Of a stretch of DNA of 64,000 bases, positions 26,632-34,377 are shown piece by piece; within the stretch, counting starts at the first letter, position 1; every line of letters starts with the position of its first letter. Position numbers and translations under genes: made by a program. The DNA is taken from NCBI GenBank assembly GCA_964384945.1, contig CAYLMK010000008.1:1-64000 (forward strand). Reading direction: 5' to 3'. The DNA is from S015-6 sp964384945 (GTDB taxonomy: Bacteria; Desulfobacterota; DSWW01). The notes beneath the pieces were generated by a model, which ran no database searches, was not told where the DNA came from, and saw only the letters and a list, made by a program, of their open reading frames with translations.

Positions 26632-29022
26632 TCAGGGCCAGGCTTCTTTGCCCCCGGCAAAGCTCGCTGTGAACACCCGGCCCGGATCGGTCGAGACCGC
26701 CACGTTCGGAACGGCCGCGGCGGCAAGGCCCTCAAACCCGGGCGGGACGTATACTGTGAAGTCCAGAGGCTTCGCCTTTCCGTGCACGACGTCCCGAACG
26801 TAACGGTCCAGGCCCTCCTGATCCGGTTCGTTGAGGAGCGGGCCTGCGTAAAGGCCTCTGTTCTGGGTCCGGTCAGCGTGCAAGAAGGCCGCGCCATAGA
26901 GGCTTGGAAACCGGACCCTCTCCGGATACTGCTCTCCGTAAAGCGAGACGCCGAGAAGGACGTGCCTGGCCAGCTCGAAGCTCGGCCATTTGCCTTTGCC
27001 CCAGGTCAGGCCGGGCACGAACAGATCCGGGAATTCCGTATCCATCAGGGACATCTGGTAGGCCGCCCTGCAGACGAGGCCGATTCCGTATTCTCTCATC
27101 AGATCCTCGCCGTGCGGGTTCCAGGAAGCATCCGTGAGCTTGAAGACGGAGGCCCCCTGATCGAACCGGCCCTGCAGAAGCCCGGCGCCTCCTTTTCCGA
27201 ACAGACAGACGATCCTGGCCGTCAGGTGGAGGACGATGCCCGCGAGACCTTTCCGACCGAACTCCTCGTACGTGATGATTCCGTCCCGGTCTTCATCGTA
27301 GGCGGCCAGGAACTCCTCTTCCAGGGACGACCCGGTCAGTTTGTCTACCGCTTCCAGATAGCTCAGGGTCGTCTTCTGCAGGTCCCAGGGCATCTTTGCG
27401 TCGTCGAGGAACAGGGTCTGGGTGATCAGGTCTGTGAAGTTTCCATCCTTTACGATGCCGAGGCGGCCCTGAATCGAGAACAGCGGGAGGTTCGACACCG
27501 CATCCGATCCCGCCACGTAATAGACTCGTTTCCCTAAGCCCCGGCGCTCGGCATTCTGAAGGCACACGTCCCGGGCGAGGGGACAATCGTAGCCCTCACG
27601 GGTAACGATTTGTCCGCCCTCCAGGGTCGGAACCGGCACCTTCTGGGGAAAACGGCCTCCGTGCCCGTCCTCGATCGCCACGGTCGCGGCCTCCTTCATG
27701 GGAACGTTGCTGAACAGGTAGCGCGCACTCAGCAGGTCGGTCGCAACCGGGTCCGTCCCGGCAAATACCATGCCCTCCGGTTCCTTGGTGGCGCTTCCCG
27801 TGGAGCCGGTGTGGTCGTGATTGATCGACTCGATGCCGTCCACCACGTGCAGCATGAAGACGCCCGCTTCCTCCACGGCCCGGAGGATGTCGATCATCGT
27901 GGCCGTGATCCCGCCGGTCTTCTCCAGAGTGTAGCCGCCCGAGGGGTCCTTCCTTGGGAGTCCTGTGTCCATGTCCATCTCGGGCACCCAGACCTGATGG
28001 GGGATGCTTCCCTTGACGCCCGGGGTCGAAGTGTGGGGCACGCTGTATTCCCAGCGCGTGTCGCCCGAACGGGAATACTGCATGGGGTAGAGTCCGATAC
28101 CGAGGTTCTTGATCACGTTCGTGAACAGGGTGATGCTGTGGACCTTGAGCTTCGGGACGTTCACGAGAACGCACCCCGGGTAGGCCCGTCGGTCTTCCGG
28201 ATCCTGCGGATCGCCGCCCACCACTGCCTTGTGGAGCGTGACGGACTTGTAGTTGACGCCGTCCGGCACCGCCATCTCCCGGCCCTTGCGGGGATCGTCG
28301 AAGATGCGGTTCAGGTCGTAGACCATGAGCCGGTCCCCGGCCTCCCCGGGGGTCAGATAGGTGCCGGCCACGCTCTCTTCGTACCCCCGCATGGGGTCGT
28401 CGCCGCGGCCCGGCGGGAGGCACTCGGCCAGGTATTTCCTTGCGAAATAGAAGCCCCAGCCTCCGTAGAAATCCCCGACCCTGCCCTCGATCACCGCCTC
28501 GGGCGTGACCGGGCGGCCTTCAGGGTTCATGCTCGAGTAGAATTGGGCGGTGGCCTGCAGCGCGGTCGCCGCCTCTCCGACGGCCATCCGGTGGTAGCTT
28601 ATGTTCAGCTTGTCGCGGAACCATCGCATCAGGGCCGCGACGAAGGGCCACTGCGTGCAAGCCGGGCTGCCGCCGTCCGGTCCGTGGGTCTGTGGGTCTA
28701 TGCACATGGGGTTCACCAGATTGGGCTTGAACAGGACCCTCTCGCCCCTATCGATCCTCTCGGTGACCGCTCTTCCGAAACCCGTTTCCTTCTCCAGGGC
28801 CCCCAGGGCCATGTCGAGGCACTCATAGGTGTAGTCGATCTTTGCCCGAATCGTCTGCCAGGCGTCGTCGTCGCATTCGTTGATCCATCTCCTGAGGAGC
28901 CCCCCGATACCCGCATAGGATCTTTCGACATCGACTCTGACGGCTCCGACAGGCGAGCCTTCGGCGTCTGCGGGCCGTCGTCCGGCTGGGGTGTGGAGTT
29001 GCCTTTCCTTGCGAGGGGACAC
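26632..29022 (-). CDS. DUF362 domain protein with an EF-hand
   Basis: 796 residues from GTG 29022, which has AAGGAGG six bases upstream; a longer frame from 29043 lacks one. A DUF362-type region lies at about residues 95-470: LFKPNLVNP, then CVLVNVPKLKVHSITLFTNV followed by IKNLGIG, GGITATMIDILRAVEE and VDGIESINHDH. A canonical calcium loop DEDRDGIITYEE occupies residues 576-587, followed by a 200-residue domain of unknown type. DUF362 proteins are often fused to ferredoxins; no Fe-S cysteine cluster is seen here. First gene of the operon with BKACE (52-base gap). Function unknown. Confidence 0.75.
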   Translation of the reverse strand: MSPRKERQLHTPAGRRPADAEGSPVGAVRVDVERSYAGIGGLLRRWINECDDDAWQTIRAKIDYTYECLDMALGALEKETGFGRAVTERIDRGERVLFKPNLVNPMCIDPQTHGPDGGSPACTQWPFVAALMRWFRDKLNISYHRMAVGEAATALQATAQFYSSMNPEGRPVTPEAVIEGRVGDFYGGWGFYFARKYLAECLPPGRGDDPMRGYEESVAGTYLTPGEAGDRLMVYDLNRIFDDPRKGREMAVPDGVNYKSVTLHKAVVGGDPQDPEDRRAYPGCVLVNVPKLKVHSITLFTNVIKNLGIGLYPMQYSRSGDTRWEYSVPHTSTPGVKGSIPHQVWVPEMDMDTGLPRKDPSGGYTLEKTGGITATMIDILRAVEEAGVFMLHVVDGIESINHDHTGSTGSATKEPEGMVFAGTDPVATDLLSARYLFSNVPMKEAATVAIEDGHGGRFPQKVPVPTLEGGQIVTREGYDCPLARDVCLQNAERRGLGKRVYYVAGSDAVSNLPLFSIQGRLGIVKDGNFTDLITQTLFLDDAKMPWDLQKTTLSYLEAVDKLTGSSLEEEFLAAYDEDRDGIITYEEFGRKGLAGIVLHLTARIVCLFGKGGAGLLQGRFDQGASVFKLTDASWNPHGEDLMREYGIGLVCRAAYQMSLMDTEFPDLFVPGLTWGKGKWPSFELARHVLLGVSLYGEQYPERVRFPSLYGAAFLHADRTQNRGLYAGPLLNEPDQEGLDRYVRDVVHGKAKPLDFTVYVPPGFEGLAAAAVPNVAVSTDPGRVFTASFAGGKEAWP

Positions 29023-29074
29023 GATGGGCCTCCTTCCCGGCATGGCAGGCTGCGGCCGGGGCCGGCCGAGGGAA

Positions 29075-29251
29075 ACAGGAACGTGCTTTCAGGCGGTTGG
29101 AGAATAGCGGGTGACGTAATTTCGTGTCAAGGAGAAAAACACACAAGATGTTGTCTGGTCCGGGGTGTGCCGAGAGGAGGGGCAGATCCTGCCTGCCGGC
29201 GTGGTTCAGAAGTCCCCGTGCGCCGGCGGGGCCTGGGAGCAGTCCGCGCAC
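29075..29251 (-). mobile_element. IS91-like relic C: transposase C-terminus and element 3' end
   Basis: Minus-strand positions 29230-29200 encode ADCSQAPPAHGDF-stop, matching YSQVPPAHWDC-stop of relic B, and the following TTPAG-like sequence is also shared. The terminal piece around 29125-29075 has AATTACGTCACCCGCTATTC, close to the end of relic B. The rest of the element is gone. Confidence 0.6.
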
Positions 29252-29628
29252 CCTGCCTGTGCAAGCACGAAAACCAGGGGCATGACGTATCGGATCTCCA
29301 CCAAAAGGGTGGGTCGGACTTCACGCACAAAATACCGGAGCTTTATACCAGGTTGATCTGCGGACGGTATGTACTGCGGAGAAACCGAGTGACAGGGTAC
29401 TTTGCTGACCGCAGTTCCTTCGCACCGGCACCGGAAGGCCCGAATGGAGAGAATCCGATTCTCGATCCGGGCCTTTTGTTTTTTCTCACAGAGGCCGGAG
29501 AAAGGGGGTGATAAAGGCGGTACGCAACGTAACGGCGGAAGGGAAGGGCGGGGAAGAAACCGGGGTCAAACCCCATTCGAGACCATAAAGAATCCGGAAC
29601 AAACTCAGATGGAAACGGAGGATGGATC
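29252..29628 (+). other. Long leader region before the alkaline phosphatase gene, no CDS seen
   Basis: About 375 bases without a credible protein. It holds a strong intrinsic terminator (29435-29484) pointing toward the phosphatase gene. The upstream part might therefore be a small RNA or an attenuated leader. I see no tRNA-like fold. Confidence 0.35.
29435..29484 (+). terminator. Rho-independent terminator upstream of the phosphatase gene
   Basis: AAGGCCCG (29435-29442) pairs with CGGGCCTT (29468-29475). Within the loop AGAATC pairs with GATTCT. A T-rich tract (TTGTTTTTTC) follows at once. No gene ends just upstream on this strand. Confidence 0.75.
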
Positions 29629-31293
29629 ATGATCGGGCGGAAAATGAAATTCTCTGCGAAGACCGTTTTTGCCAACATTGGGATCGTATTGCTTGCCGTG
29701 ACGCTTGCTGTCCCGGCTGCTTGGGCGCGCAGCGGAGGCGTCAAGAACGTGATCGTGCTGGTCCCGGACGGCTGCGACACAAGCGTCCAGACGCTGGCCC
29801 GCTGGTACAAGGGCCAAGGCCTGTGGGAGACCGAAGGTTCCCTGGCGCTGGACCGGATCAGCACGGGCGCCGTGAGCACCTACATGGCGGACTCGATCAT
29901 CACCGACTCCGCGCCTGCGGCCACGGCGTTTGCCACCGGGTACAAGAGTTCCGACAAGTTTCTGAGCGTGGCCCCTCGGCTCGACACGCTGCTTTCGATC
30001 TTCCCGCCCGAAGGCCAGGGCCTGGATCCGTACATGCCGCTGGCAACCGTGCTCGAGGGCGCGAAACTCAGGAACAAGTCCGTGGGCCTCGTGGCCACGA
30101 GCGAGGTGAGCCATGCGACGCCGGCCGCCTTCGCGTGCCACGTTCATGCGCGGAGTTTGGTATTCGATATCATGGAACAGATGGTCTATGAGGACCTGGA
30201 TGTCTGCTTCGGCGGAGGCAAGGCCCAGCTAATCGCCCGTCCGGACGGCGAGGACCTGCTTGCCGTTCTCCTGGACAGAGGCTACCGGTTCGCGGACGAC
30301 CGCACGGAAATGGAGGCCCTGAGCAACGGCCCTGCATGGGGGCTCTTTGCCGACAGCCACATGGCTCCCCACATCGACCGCGATTCTGCTGTCGAGCCTT
30401 CTCTGGCGGAGATGACGGCCAAGGCGATTCAATTGCTCTCCCAGAACCGCAAGGGATTCTTCCTCATGGTCGAGGGCAGCCAGGTGGACTGGGCCGCCCA
30501 TGCGAACGACCCGATCTACATGGTCACCGACTTTCTGGCCTTTGACGACGCGGTCAAGGTGGCGCTCGATTTCGCCAAGGCGGACGGAAACACCCTGGTG
30601 CTGGCCTTTCCGGACCACAACACGGGCGGCCTGAGCCTCGGCAACGCCTCGACGAACAACACCTATACAAAGATCAAGGTGGAAGACCTCATAGCTCCGC
30701 TTGCCGGCATGGAGAAGACCGCGGCCTACATCGCCGGCACAATAACGGATCCGACGAATGACTCTCAGATCGAGGCGCAGATCGAAACCTACTGGACGAG
30801 CATCGACGTGACCGCGGCAGACGTAACCGAAATCAAGGCCAAATACGCGGGCGGCCTGTACCTCGACTATGCCATCGCCGAGGTCATCAGCAAGAACCAC
30901 ACCGTCTTGGGCTGGACCACCCACGGCCACGCCGGCGAGGACGTACCCCTGTGGTCCTACGGCCCGAACAAGCTCGTCGGGCGCGTCGACAACACGGAAC
31001 TGGCCAGGGTCGCGGCCGATGCGCTGGGAGTCAACCTGGGCTGGACCCAGGACCGGCTCTTCGTGGAGTGCGAAGACATGTTTCCGGGGGAATGCGTGCT
31101 CGACACGGTGACGGATCCCGCCAACCCGGTCCTGAACGTCCGGGACGCCCAGCTCCCGATCAACAAGAACTTGCTCAACAAGAGCGGAAGGACCCGCGAA
31201 CTGGAGGGCATCGTTGTATACGCGCCGAAGACGGGCAAGGTCTACATTCCCTTCCAGGCCTACCTCTGCATCGCGTGGGGGATGTGTTTCTAG
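29629..31293 (+). CDS. Alkaline phosphatase (PhoA-type), secreted
   Basis: 554 residues after CGGAGGATGGATC. The signal peptide is MIGRKMKFSAKTVFANIGIV plus a hydrophobic run to AWA at about 33. The metal/phosphate site is clear: VPDG (Asp48), SIITDSAPAATAFATG with nucleophile Ser94, EGSQVDWAAHANDP, and FPDHNTGG near the third metal. A later TTHGHAGEDVPLW carries the last His ligand. PhoA-type enzymes release phosphate from monoesters in the periplasm using two Zn and one Mg. The C-terminal ~100 residues go beyond the core, include paired Cys (VECEDMFPGEC) and end ICIAWGMCF-like. No Pho box was identified. Confidence 0.9.
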   Translation: MIGRKMKFSAKTVFANIGIVLLAVTLAVPAAWARSGGVKNVIVLVPDGCDTSVQTLARWYKGQGLWETEGSLALDRISTGAVSTYMADSIITDSAPAATAFATGYKSSDKFLSVAPRLDTLLSIFPPEGQGLDPYMPLATVLEGAKLRNKSVGLVATSEVSHATPAAFACHVHARSLVFDIMEQMVYEDLDVCFGGGKAQLIARPDGEDLLAVLLDRGYRFADDRTEMEALSNGPAWGLFADSHMAPHIDRDSAVEPSLAEMTAKAIQLLSQNRKGFFLMVEGSQVDWAAHANDPIYMVTDFLAFDDAVKVALDFAKADGNTLVLAFPDHNTGGLSLGNASTNNTYTKIKVEDLIAPLAGMEKTAAYIAGTITDPTNDSQIEAQIETYWTSIDVTAADVTEIKAKYAGGLYLDYAIAEVISKNHTVLGWTTHGHAGEDVPLWSYGPNKLVGRVDNTELARVAADALGVNLGWTQDRLFVECEDMFPGECVLDTVTDPANPVLNVRDAQLPINKNLLNKSGRTRELEGIVVYAPKTGKVYIPFQAYLCIAWGMCF

Positions 31294-31439
31294 TGGGTTG
31301 ATTTGAGGTCGGGTCCGGAGCCGAATGCGCACCGGACCCGGACCGGCATCGTTTGGACAGGCAAGACAGGCAGGGCGTAGGTCCTGCCTGTCTTGCCTCT
31401 GGTATTCGGTGCATGCCGCAATCCGCCAGGAGAGGACCC

Positions 31440-32378
31440 ATGCGCAACGCCCGTGCCGCTCTGATCGCGCTCTGCAGCGCCCTTCTGTTTCTGAGTGCAC
31501 AGTTTTTCGCGGGTACCGACGCGGCCGCGCTTTGCACGGCGGACGATACGCTCACCGCGCCGGGCTCGAAGTCCGGCAACACGTGCGGTGCAGGCAACGA
31601 TTGCGCCGGAGAGCCGAGCCAGGAACACGTTTACGAAGTGAGGATCCCGGTCGGCGGGGTCTGGTTCTTCGACCTGTGCGGATCGGCCTATGACACGGTG
31701 GCGAGCCTGGGAACCGCCCCGGGCCTGGACGACCTGGGCTGGAACGACGACGGATGGTGCGGCCTCCAGTCGCTCCTTTTTGTTCCGGATCTGTCGCCGG
31801 GTACGTACTATGTGACGATCGAGGGATACTGCGAAGGGACCTGCGATTGCGGCTTCTACTCGCTTGAGGTCTTCTCCCCCGGCTTGTCCTGTTCGCTCCC
31901 CTCGGATTGTGACGACGGTGACGCGTGCACCGATGACGACTGCGAGAACGAGCAGTGTATGCACCGCTGCAACGCGACGGCATACTCGGATCCCTGCTGC
32001 GGGGAGCCCGTCTGCTCACAGGAGGCGGCCTGCACGCCCCCGCCCGCGTGCCGCGACAGCGACCTCGACGGCTACGGCAGTCCGGGCGACCTCGCCTGCC
32101 GAAACGGTGCGGCCGAAGACTGCAATGACTCGAACGACCTCGTGTTTCCGGGTGCGACCGAAAGCTGCGACGGAATCGACAACCAGTGCCCCGGGGACAC
32201 GGGGCATGGCGAGATCGATGAGGGCTGCTCTTCTTCTTGTGCCGCAAGCGCGGAGGCCTCGGCCGCGGACAGCGGCCCCGTGCGCAACGCCTCAGGCGCC
32301 GGCACGCATCTGGTCTGCCTCTTCCTGCTCGTCGCCGGGGCTTGCGGCCTCTCGAGGGTCTTGCGGAGCGCGAACTGA
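31440..32378 (+). CDS. Secreted MopE-type metal-binding-motif protein with C-terminal membrane anchor
   Basis: 312 residues from the ATG at 31440 (AGGAGAGGACCC upstream). Signal peptide of about 30 residues. Residues 40-150 form a pre-peptidase/P-domain-like beta sandwich (GGVWFFDLCGSAYDTVASLG). A Cys-rich Asp-rich segment follows, then a MopE-type motif (DSDLDGYG, DCNDSNDLVFPGATESCDG, IDEGC), known as a putative metal/copper-binding repeat. The C-terminus has SCAASAEASAADSGP, one hydrophobic helix and a short basic tail, as in sorted surface proteins. The same Cys-A-EAS-SGP signature ends the frame at 57645-58026. Confidence 0.75.
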   Translation: MRNARAALIALCSALLFLSAQFFAGTDAAALCTADDTLTAPGSKSGNTCGAGNDCAGEPSQEHVYEVRIPVGGVWFFDLCGSAYDTVASLGTAPGLDDLGWNDDGWCGLQSLLFVPDLSPGTYYVTIEGYCEGTCDCGFYSLEVFSPGLSCSLPSDCDDGDACTDDDCENEQCMHRCNATAYSDPCCGEPVCSQEAACTPPPACRDSDLDGYGSPGDLACRNGAAEDCNDSNDLVFPGATESCDGIDNQCPGDTGHGEIDEGCSSSCAASAEASAADSGPVRNASGAGTHLVCLFLLVAGACGLSRVLRSAN

Positions 32379-32719
32379 GTCGCAGCGGCCCTGTCTGCGA
32401 ACCGACTCCCCCTCAAGTTTTCCCGGCTCGGAGGATTGTGCGGGGCTCGCGGTCCGGCCGTGGCCGGGCCGCGACAGGGGCCGGAATGCCGGCTTCCCGC
32501 ACAGCCGCGGCCTCTTCGGTCTGCCCGCTTCCCCCGCCCTCAGAGCGCTACCACATGGAGGGTTGTCTCCCGTTCCTGCGGCAGCAAGGCCGTTCCGGAT
32601 TCTCGGGGATGGAAGAAAACACTTGAAAATCTGCTCTCCTCGACCTATTTTGGGGTTGCCCGAGCTTTTTTGTCCGGGCCGGACCGGGCGAAATCAAACC
32701 TTTTCCGAAGGAGAAGATC
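32379..32719. other. Intergenic, no supported gene
   Basis: About 340 GC-rich bases between the MopE-type gene and the next membrane protein. Frames present are shadows. A good ribosome site for the downstream gene (GAAGGAG) lies at the right end. Confidence 0.3.
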
Positions 32720-33121
32720 ATGGCGAAGCGGGTCTTCTTTGCGGTCGTGGCCGTCTTCATCTGCTGGTCGGTGGTGGATTTCGCGGTGCACGGAATGCTG
32801 CTGCGGGAGTCCTATGCGGCGACCGCCAGTCTCTGGCGACCCATGGGAGAGATGAAGATGGGCTTGATGTACGTCGTTAGCCTCCTTTCCTGCCTGGCCT
32901 TTGTTCTGATCTACGCCCTGTTTTTCGGAAAGAAGAGCTTGGGTATCGCCCTGGCGTTCGGGGGCCTCTTCGGGTTTGGCGCAGGGGTCTCCATGGGCTA
33001 CGGCAGCTACACCGTGATGCCTATTCCCTACTCGATGGCGCTTTCGTGGTTCCTCGGCACCCTGGCGCAGGGACTCCTGGGAGGGCTGATCGTGGGCGCC
33101 ATCGTCAAGGACGCTTCCTAG
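32720..33121 (+). CDS. Four-helix integral membrane protein, hypothetical
   Basis: 133 residues after CCGAAGGAGAAGATC. Four hydrophobic helices: near 5-22, 48-68, 73-93 and 107-128, with Gly-rich faces in the last two (GIALAFGGLFGFGAGVSMGY). No catalytic motif is seen. Its overall shape resembles small DUF1761-like membrane proteins, but I cannot assign it. It is convergent with the next gene; the shared CTAG provides the stop codon on each strand. Confidence 0.65.
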   Translation: MAKRVFFAVVAVFICWSVVDFAVHGMLLRESYAATASLWRPMGEMKMGLMYVVSLLSCLAFVLIYALFFGKKSLGIALAFGGLFGFGAGVSMGYGSYTVMPIPYSMALSWFLGTLAQGLLGGLIVGAIVKDAS

Positions 33122-33603
33122 ACCTGGCACCGCATGAGGAGCAGGCACACCAGAGAACCAAGCAGGAGAATGGAGGAAAGGGCGCAGAGCGGCAGGTTGC
33201 GTGTTACGAACGCGCCCACCTGCTCGGGGGATGTTTTGCCCTCCTTGAACAGCCCGGCCTCGAGCTGAGCGAAGCCGGTGCCGAAAAAGACCCCGACAAA
33301 GGCCCACTGCAGGCCCACGGCGAGCAGAGACAGGGGAACGATCCGTCCCGTAAGGTAGAGGTACGCGTTGAAGGCGGTGGTGACGAGGATCGCAAGCGTA
33401 AAGAGGTTGTCGAAGAGGCGTTGCGGGCTCTTCTCCCGGATGAACACAGGGTAAGTTTCCTTGAATATTTCTGTCTTCCCCGAGTCGAACAGCCAGGTGA
33501 GAAAGCGGCCCAGCAGAAGCGTGTGGCCGGTCATGGCGCCCGCGGCGGTGCCGGTGAGAACAACGGCAACGAGCCACGCAATCCGGTCGAACTCCATCGT
33601 CAT
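33118..33603 (-). CDS. Four-helix integral membrane protein (DUF1772/DUF4149-like)
   Basis: 161 residues. Helices near 10-32, 65-85, 88-108 and 138-157. The second to fourth helices and the loop FGTGFAQLEAGLFKEGK give the appearance of small membrane proteins annotated as DUF1772/DUF4149, but the assignment is tentative. The start has GAAAAGGG upstream. Its stop overlaps that of the convergent gene. Confidence 0.6.
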   Translation of the reverse strand: MTMEFDRIAWLVAVVLTGTAAGAMTGHTLLLGRFLTWLFDSGKTEIFKETYPVFIREKSPQRLFDNLFTLAILVTTAFNAYLYLTGRIVPLSLLAVGLQWAFVGVFFGTGFAQLEAGLFKEGKTSPEQVGAFVTRNLPLCALSSILLLGSLVCLLLMRCQV

Positions 33604-33801
33604 ACCCTTTTCTCCGGATAAGCCTGAGACACGGCACCATTAGCAGAAGCCGCGGCGGACCGCAACCGTCCGATCGGTCGAGCACGGGCACTTCCCCCCT
33701 CCTGCTTCGCTTCGCCGTTGACACCCGAAAAGAGGCAGTCCTATACTGCCGTTGTTTCCACCGGAATGCAGGTTTCGTCTTGCCACGAGAGGAGGGTGAC
33801 G

Positions 33802-34203
33802 ATGGGCATTTTCAAACGCTTGTTCGGGATATGCGAGACGCGGCCCCCTTCCGATCCGCGGTGCTGGAAGTACGCCGACGGCAAGTTGTCGATCTCCCTG
33901 GACCAGGCGCCGGAACTGTCGCGAAAAGGCGGCGCGATCCGCATCGACGGGCCTTCCCTTCCGAAGCGGGTGCTCGTCGTGCACGGCCAGGACGGGCGGT
34001 TCCATGCCTTCCCGAACCGCTGCACCCACGTCGGCCACCGCCGGATCGACCCGGTCCCCGGGGAGGCCATGATCCGCTGCTGCAGCGTGGGCAAGTCCAC
34101 CTTCGATTACTCCGGCAAGAGGCTCTCCGGTTCCGCCAAGGAATCGCTTGTCCCCCTGGCCGTGGAATCGGACGGCAAGAGGCTCGTGATCGAGGTTTCC
34201 TGA
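33802..34203 (+). CDS. Rieske-like protein with an incomplete cluster site
   Basis: 133 residues from the ATG at 33802 (GAGGAGGG upstream). The Rieske fold is visible: RVLVVHGQDGRFHAFPNRCT, with the first ligand pair Cys74-x-His76 (CTHVGHR), a DPVPGEAMIRC strand and a final KSTFDYSGKRL strand. The second pair should be C-x-x-H before G; here it reads CCSVG, so the His is replaced by Val. A normal [2Fe-2S] cluster is therefore unlikely unless another residue serves. It starts with a basic amphipathic helix (MGIFKRLFGI). Function unknown. Confidence 0.7.
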   Translation: MGIFKRLFGICETRPPSDPRCWKYADGKLSISLDQAPELSRKGGAIRIDGPSLPKRVLVVHGQDGRFHAFPNRCTHVGHRRIDPVPGEAMIRCCSVGKSTFDYSGKRLSGSAKESLVPLAVESDGKRLVIEVS

Positions 34204-34377
34204 AGGAAAGCTTCCCGATCGACCCCGCAGGGGACCCGGGAGAGGCCACCCGCCTGGCCGCGCCGCCTCCCCTTGCCCGGGCGCCCTACAAAAAGGCTCG
34301 ACTTGGTCGCGCAGATGTTATAATATGTTGTACAGCGGTATTCTTTCTAAAGATGGAAACGACCGAGGAGGAGAGCC

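Noticed and set aside
27610..29511. 633-codon plus-strand frame
   Set aside because: Antisense to the DUF362 gene; high-GC shadow of the real minus-strand frame.
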